Assembly: GCA_002150815.3 (NCBI GenBank)
Contig: NDFF03000228.1
Coordinates: forward strand, 124,001 to 188,000
Source of the DNA: Grammothele lineata
Lineage: Eukaryota > Basidiomycota > Agaricomycetes > Polyporales > Polyporaceae
Length of the DNA stretch: 64,000 bases
Direction: 5' to 3'
Position numbers and translations under genes: made by a program. Positions within the stretch are counted from its first letter, which is position 1. Every line of letters begins with the position of its first letter. Below, piece by piece: positions 58,601 through 64,000 of the stretch. Under the pieces are notes generated by a model, which saw nothing but the letters and a program-made list of their open reading frames with translations, was not told the DNA's origin and searched no databases.

Positions 58601-60914
58601 TGTCCTATTCTCATTCAATTCCAGCAGTCGTGCCGCCTCGGGGCTCTTGGGTGTGAAGGAGCGCTTCGTCTTGTTGGCATCTTATTCAACCGCGGGCCAG
58701 ATAGGGTAACTTGGGGTTGAGATTGAGTGGACAGAAGACCGGGAAGCATGCGTATGAGATGGCGCATTTTGACAAGCCCGAGCCTCAACGAGTTGTTCGT
58801 CAGCATTTGAATAGTGCCGGAGGGAGACTTGGGTAATGCAACCACAGTCTTTCACCGCTTATTGTCTTGCGACAGGAGAAGGTTTGAGGTAGGATGAACT
58901 TCGCCGAGGGTCTGTGAACGCTGGCGGGGGATATCGGCTAATGATAGGCCTTCGAGTCCCACGGCGATGGGAGTTGAGACGAAGCGCTACGTCCCTTGGT
59001 ATTCACTCCACTAGGCTGGAGATATTATGAAGGAGTGCATAGTTCTAGGTGGAAAACTTCAGTTAGGTGAAGCCCACACTAGATGAGGGTTACAGCATCT
59101 AGTACGGCGAGCAACCGTCGAGTTACAAGGGAAGTATTCAGTTGCTAGCTGCGCCGCATATTGTCATTTATGTACTTACAGAGAGATTCGTGCATCCTCG
59201 ACGTAAAGAGTCCTCGTTCAATGCATCGATCGCCAATGGGCTCCGTAATCGCCTAGTCGCGCTAGGAAGTACAAGCGAGTCAAGTACAAAGAAGAGAGAG
59301 GCCGGATGTTTTGGTGTAAAAAAACCATCCCGGCTGAAGAACACCGCGCCGACGAAGTTCGGAGTCGGATATGTGAGGCAGAGAACGTGTTACAAGGCCG
59401 TTAAGTCATCTAGGTTAGATCTTCAGCTTCAGAGTCCACGTACTCAAAGTGGTGTTGAAGAACTAACCAGTTTAATATTTCCAGCCAAAACATCCGCGTC
59501 ACGCACTTGTTGGAAGTTCGGAGCAAGCCGAGGACTGGCGCTTACTTATTTCCGCTCCTCCCCGCTCCGTCGTCATGAGCGCTCACTGCAAGCCTCTCCT
59601 CAAGGCCAGCTTGTTCAGCGTCGGGGCATCCGGTTGCCGTTCCCTTCCGCGCACTCAGCGGCCTCTCCTTATTTCCCATTCTCCGAGTCCCGCCGACGAC
59701 AACACAGTTCCCGACCTGACGTCCAAATTGAACACGAATCGCCACATCAGAAGAAGTGCAGGCGTCTACCAGGTCTAACGGTCTAACGCGCCGGGCCGTA
59801 GACCCTGTAGACGCAGCCACCGCGTCGTGGTGAGGCGCTTGCATCCCCTCACCTCAGACCCGCTCTATCCGACCATTCACCGCTTCCCTCCGCCGTCTCC
59901 TGCCTTCATTTATGGCCGTCCTTATCTGCAAACATCTCACAGCTCCATATACCTCGCTGACGCGGCGCCAGGACGAGAAAACAGCGTGTCCAAGCCAGCT
60001 TGGCCTCCAAGGCTCGGAAATCGCACTCGAAGCGGACCTACGCAGCGGGGCGGGGGACAGCGGCGTATAGCGAGACACGGATGACAGTAGAGGCAGCCAC
60101 ATGCCTTCTAGTAAGTGCATGTCAAGTTTCATTCGTGTTGCTGAAGAGTCTGTGTCGGGACAACACCGTCAATGCGCCCTGCTCCTAGCTCTAGAGGCAG
60201 TGTGAGCACTCAGTGAAATTTTCAGCGTGCGCTGTTCTATCCTCTCCCTATCCTTCGAACCATTCTCTGACGTCAATACAGAACCTCAAGCTAGCTCCTG
60301 GCGTGCTTCAAGCGACGCTGAACACGATCAACATGGTAGGGATTGTGAGGAGATTACGAAGGGCATGAAGGTTGGGCAACTGGCTGGAACGGGCGCATTG
60401 GGCTACAGATGCGAAGTAAGAAGTCCAGAGCAATTCAGGTAAGCTGTACTACTCCCTCTCACCTCTCGTTCCACTGCGCGCACCGAGGAGCGGCTGGAGC
60501 GAAGCATTGTTGCATGCAGCACGTGCCTCTCTCCTCCCAAGGGTAAGTCCTACTTTTCTCGCTTTGCGCCCTTCTCCGCGACCTCCCCATCCCGCTTCAA
60601 CTCCCAAAATATGTCCTTAATGCAATCCTACATGCCCTTACGCGTTTTCCACCATCCGCGAGCCGCTTACGGCACGCTGTCTCGCACGGACATGCTAGTC
60701 CCTTCCGATACCTATAGCGTGTACCTCTACCTTCGCCATTCAAAAATCGCTCGATTAGCTGTCCATATTATGTGATGTACATCTATAGAATCATCAAGTA
60801 AAATGTTCTATACCCATATTAATGCACAATCTTGTTGGGTGTTTGTTAAACTCGCGCACGAGTTCGGGGTATGCTCTCGTCGTAGAATAGGCGCCGAACC
60901 CCTCGAGGGTAGTC

Positions 60915-60990
60915 TACAGGGTCTGGCGTCTACGCGGTCTATCGGGGTCTAATAGGGTCTAATAGGGTCTACAAACCCTAACATTAGCGC
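60915..60990. repeat. Short GGGTCTA-type repeat cluster
   Basis: Several imperfect copies of GGTCT(A/G) and two exact GGGTCTAATA units in a row. A related GTCTAACGGTCTAACG stretch lies near 59775. Origin unknown. Confidence 0.5.
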
Positions 60991-61166
60991 CCTTAGACCC
61001 ATGCATGTTCTTCTGATGCAGCTTCGTTGTCATCCCGTTATCTGATTATAGTATCTCAAGCACGAATAAAACGATTCCCCTATGAGCAGCGTTTTTTTTT
61101 TCGGAAATTGGAAGTCGCTAGCAGTACACCAAGTACACATTAATTCCCATATTGTCGCTCAACATC

Positions 61167-63347
<2,181 letters not shown>

Positions 63348-63763
63348 GTGGTCGAAGCGAGAAAGGCTGCAGTGCCTCGAAGAAGTCATGCGCTCTCATT
63401 TATACGAGCCCTGGCTGGAGTAGCAATAGCGTCTGCATTCATGGGCGGCATTATGACGACGCGCCTTGCGAAGATCACGCAATAGAACCCGTGGCGCGCC
63501 GGTAGAGGTTAGCGGCAGAGTCTACCGGGTTACGGCGGGCGACGCGCGAACTGCTGTCAAGTGAGTAGACGAGAAGCAGACTTAATGCTCCCACGGGGTA
63601 TATTCATGGCCGAAAATAGGACTAGGACTCTGCCCCTGGTAAGGGTAATTATGATAAAGACGATGAATACATACACTACTGAGTAATAGGGGAATTGGCC
63701 GTTAATGGTAAGGATGTGCAGCTCGGGAGTAAGGACGGTCACGCTCTCCTCCCACGTCATCAG
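63348..63763. other. Intergenic, MET17-B 5' side
   Basis: About 415 bases, the presumed MET17-B promoter. No E-box, TATA box or gene recognised. Confidence 0.55.
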
Positions 63764-64000
63764 TCACAGTCTTGGAGATGACGCCTGCTTCGCCGCTATT
63801 GCGTCTTTCGCCTGAGAAGACGATGCCCCTTTCGCCTCTCGTGCTTCCTTCGCCTTAAGCTGATCGATGACCTTCTTAGCCACTTTCTCCTGCCCCTGAT
63901 GCAAGCTACCAAATGTAACGGGAAGCTCGTATTTGGTCTTGCCGATGACCACCCACACGTTGTATCTAGGATCGCCCGGCTTACTGCTTTTCGGCGAAAT
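63764..64000 (-). CDS. 3' end of an unidentified gene, 5' part outside window
   Basis: The frame is open from the right edge to TGA at 63764-63766, about 78 codons. Seen: PGDPRYNVWVVIGKTKYELPVTFGSL in two parts, then a charged, helical KVAKKVIDQLKAKEAREAKGASSS and an Ala/Lys/Ser-rich end. It looks like a real C-terminal exon with a small beta-rich unit followed by a basic tail, but I do not recognise the family. Splice sites and start are beyond the window. Confidence 0.55.
   Translation of the reverse strand: MSPKSSKPGDPRYNVWVVIGKTKYELPVTFGSLHQGQEKVAKKVIDQLKAKEAREAKGASSSQAKDAIAAKQASSPRL

Larger units (their letters stand above)
58358..61166. other. Intergenic between the two MET17 copies
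   Basis: About 2.8 kb. It holds the copy A promoter (CACGTG at 58595), a GGGTCTA-type short repeat cluster near 60915-60990, a T-rich run near 61090 and one long unsupported open frame (59142-59786). No third sulfhydrylase fragment seen. Confidence 0.55.

Noticed and set aside
59142..59786. 214-codon open frame between the MET17 copies
   Set aside because: It begins without ATG, has a random residue mix rich in Ser/Arg and no homologue I recognise. Kept only as an unexplained stretch.

Overview
The window looks like nuclear DNA from a filamentous basidiomycete, most likely an Agaricomycete. Genes are split by many introns of about 50-80 nt with GT-AG ends and pyrimidine-poor 3' ends. Exons as short as 16-26 nt occur. 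The recognisable proteins are fungal: beta-tubulin, epsin, Rab18, an Sfp1-type zinc-finger regulator, fungalysin, GH76 mannanase and O-acetylhomoserine sulfhydrylase. No prokaryotic operon, CRISPR array, transposase or reverse transcriptase is visible. All gene models were built by hand from frame continuity, splice signals and recalled family motifs. No search was run.

Layout. 0-8 kb holds a partial epsin (-), beta-tubulin (-) and a 5-oxoprolinase-like protein with only the HyuA half (+). 8-17 kb holds a broken copy and two intact copies of a small unrecognised gene family, around a divergent pair formed by an FCP1-like phosphatase (-) and a ketohexokinase-like PfkB protein (+). A block of about 250 bp containing the 3' end of the PfkB gene is duplicated between the two intact copies. 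17-24 kb carries a secreted GH76 enzyme, a small secreted protein and an unrecognised 271-aa protein. 24-26 kb has the first of two dispersed paralogues (D1); its partner (D2) is at 45.6-47.4 kb. From about 25.8 to 45.6 kb the only confident gene is an Sfp1-like regulator (30.8-33.1 kb), flanked by roughly 5 kb and 12.5 kb of GC-rich DNA without a recognisable gene.

47-64 kb carries intron-containing elongator tRNA-Met genes (two intact, one with a D-arm deletion), Rab18 (+), a fungalysin metallopeptidase with an unusual Asp/Trp tail (-), two O-acetylhomoserine sulfhydrylase genes on the same strand with almost identical 14-exon structures (-), and the 3' end of an unidentified gene at the right edge.

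Themes. Housekeeping genes (cytoskeleton, endocytosis, vesicle traffic, sulfur assimilation) mix with secreted hydrolases. Gene duplication recurs: the three-copy family, the D1/D2 pair, the MET17 pair and the tRNA-Met set. The least expected signal is an inverted repeat, GAGCGTCT-N6/7-AGACGCTC, upstream of all three members of the unknown small family.
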